33,001 nucleotides of DNA from Symplocastrum torsivum CPER-KK1 (GTDB lineage: Bacteria > Cyanobacteriota > Cyanobacteriia > Cyanobacteriales > Coleofasciculaceae), in contig JAHHIF010000079.1 in the NCBI GenBank assembly GCA_019358875.1, forward strand, positions 1 through 33,001, read 5' to 3'. Positions 32,508-33,001 of this stretch are shown here, in pieces. The translations under genes and the position numbers were made by a program. Below the pieces are notes generated by a model. That model saw nothing but the letters and a program-made list of their open reading frames with translations, had not been told where the DNA came from and made no database searches. Position 1 is the first letter of the stretch. Every line of letters begins with the position of its first letter.

Positions 32508-32912
32508 AATTCAATCTCCAAAAGATTTGGCAGGTCGCCAACTTTCACGAACATCTGTGAAAGACTACTCTGAGACTTTCACTTATCTTTTCTAGATTGA
32601 TTGCGTTCAACCGGACACTTTTGCCAATGACTTAGACTTTTTTAAATTAATTCATCCCTAAGCAAGCTGTTAAAATTAGCTGAGTCGATCACCTTCAGCC
32701 CATAGGTATAAATTTCGTCGATAGTCTTCATCATTTATGAGCAAGATTATTTACCAAATCATAACTATTCGCAATAACTGCTTTTCACGCTCACTCTATT
32801 AAAAGACAAGCTTGATAGTTTTACTTTTATTGAACTCAACACCTATTTTTCTGAATCAAAAACCAAATAATAAAGGCTCTTCAGTACTTAGTATGCTAAA
32901 TCAACAACTAAG
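32508..32912. other. Intergenic region near the right edge
   Basis: About 400 A/T-rich bases. Three alternating short arms CTTTCAC (32542-32548), GTGAAAG (32557-32563) and CTTTCAC (32576-32582) could form two mutually exclusive hairpins. No gene is supported in this stretch. Confidence 0.4.
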
Positions 32913-33001
32913 ATGCCAATTAAGCAAGCATCTAATTCGGTAATTCTCAAAGTTTCTAAAACCATAGGCAGAGCGTTTAATCAACTTGAGCTTATTGTTG
33001 A
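32913..33001 (+). CDS. Possible 5' end of a gene running off the right edge
   Basis: ATG at 32913 opens a frame reading MPIKQASNSVILKVSKTI and on to the edge without a stop (29 codons). An in-frame TAG lies 24 bases upstream. No ribosome binding site is seen and no family is recognised; a short chance frame is possible. Confidence 0.28.
   Translation, partial: MPIKQASNSVILKVSKTIGRAFNQLELIV

Overview
The window comes from a cyanobacterium. The strongest evidence is a complete allophycocyanin core operon (apcE-apcA-apcB-apcC), a fused PanC/CMK protein, a System II cytochrome c assembly pair (CcdA-Ccs1), and the palindrome GCGATCGC (HIP1) scattered through genes and spacers. ApcE is about 1131 residues with four linker repeats, which in known species goes with a five-cylinder phycobilisome core. 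Dispersed palindromic repeats of the kind common in filamentous or otherwise large-genome cyanobacteria are also present. The genus cannot be fixed from this sequence.

Layout. 1-5376: the edge of a minus-strand gene, a small Cys-based phosphatase, a PadR regulator, purM, an RlpA-like cell-wall protein and fused panC/cmk. 5377-7402: a spacer with two terminator-like hairpins and a possible 52-residue gene, then a 78-residue unknown gene translationally coupled to bioF. 7619-9752: a secreted TPR protein convergent with ftsW. 10055-15400: the phycobilisome core operon on the minus strand, with strong hairpins in every spacer. 15990-19756: housekeeping and small genes (methyltransferase, 2H phosphoesterase, YciI-like protein, SRP RNA, two conserved small proteins, queF).

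19757-23657 is an accessory stretch with several broken genes: a membrane-anchored Ser/Pro/Asp-rich pseudogene, a Uma2-type pseudogene with an internal deletion, a STAND/NB-ARC ATPase lacking the usual C-terminal sensor repeats, an unrecognised divergent protein, a small inverted-repeat element, and a DUF433/DUF5615 toxin-antitoxin pair whose toxin is cut short. 23658-25788 holds ccs1 and ccdA.

25892-32113 encodes two large surface-type proteins read in the same direction. One is a secreted protein with a parallel beta-helix, three choice-of-anchor-D-like repeats and RTX calcium-binding repeats. The other is an outer-membrane barrel carrying a second beta-helix. Upstream lies a truncated copy of the start of the RTX gene with the same ribosome binding site. 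This pair, and the STAND ATPase with its unknown neighbour, are the best candidates for less-described biology. I found no CRISPR array, tRNA, rRNA or intact transposase.
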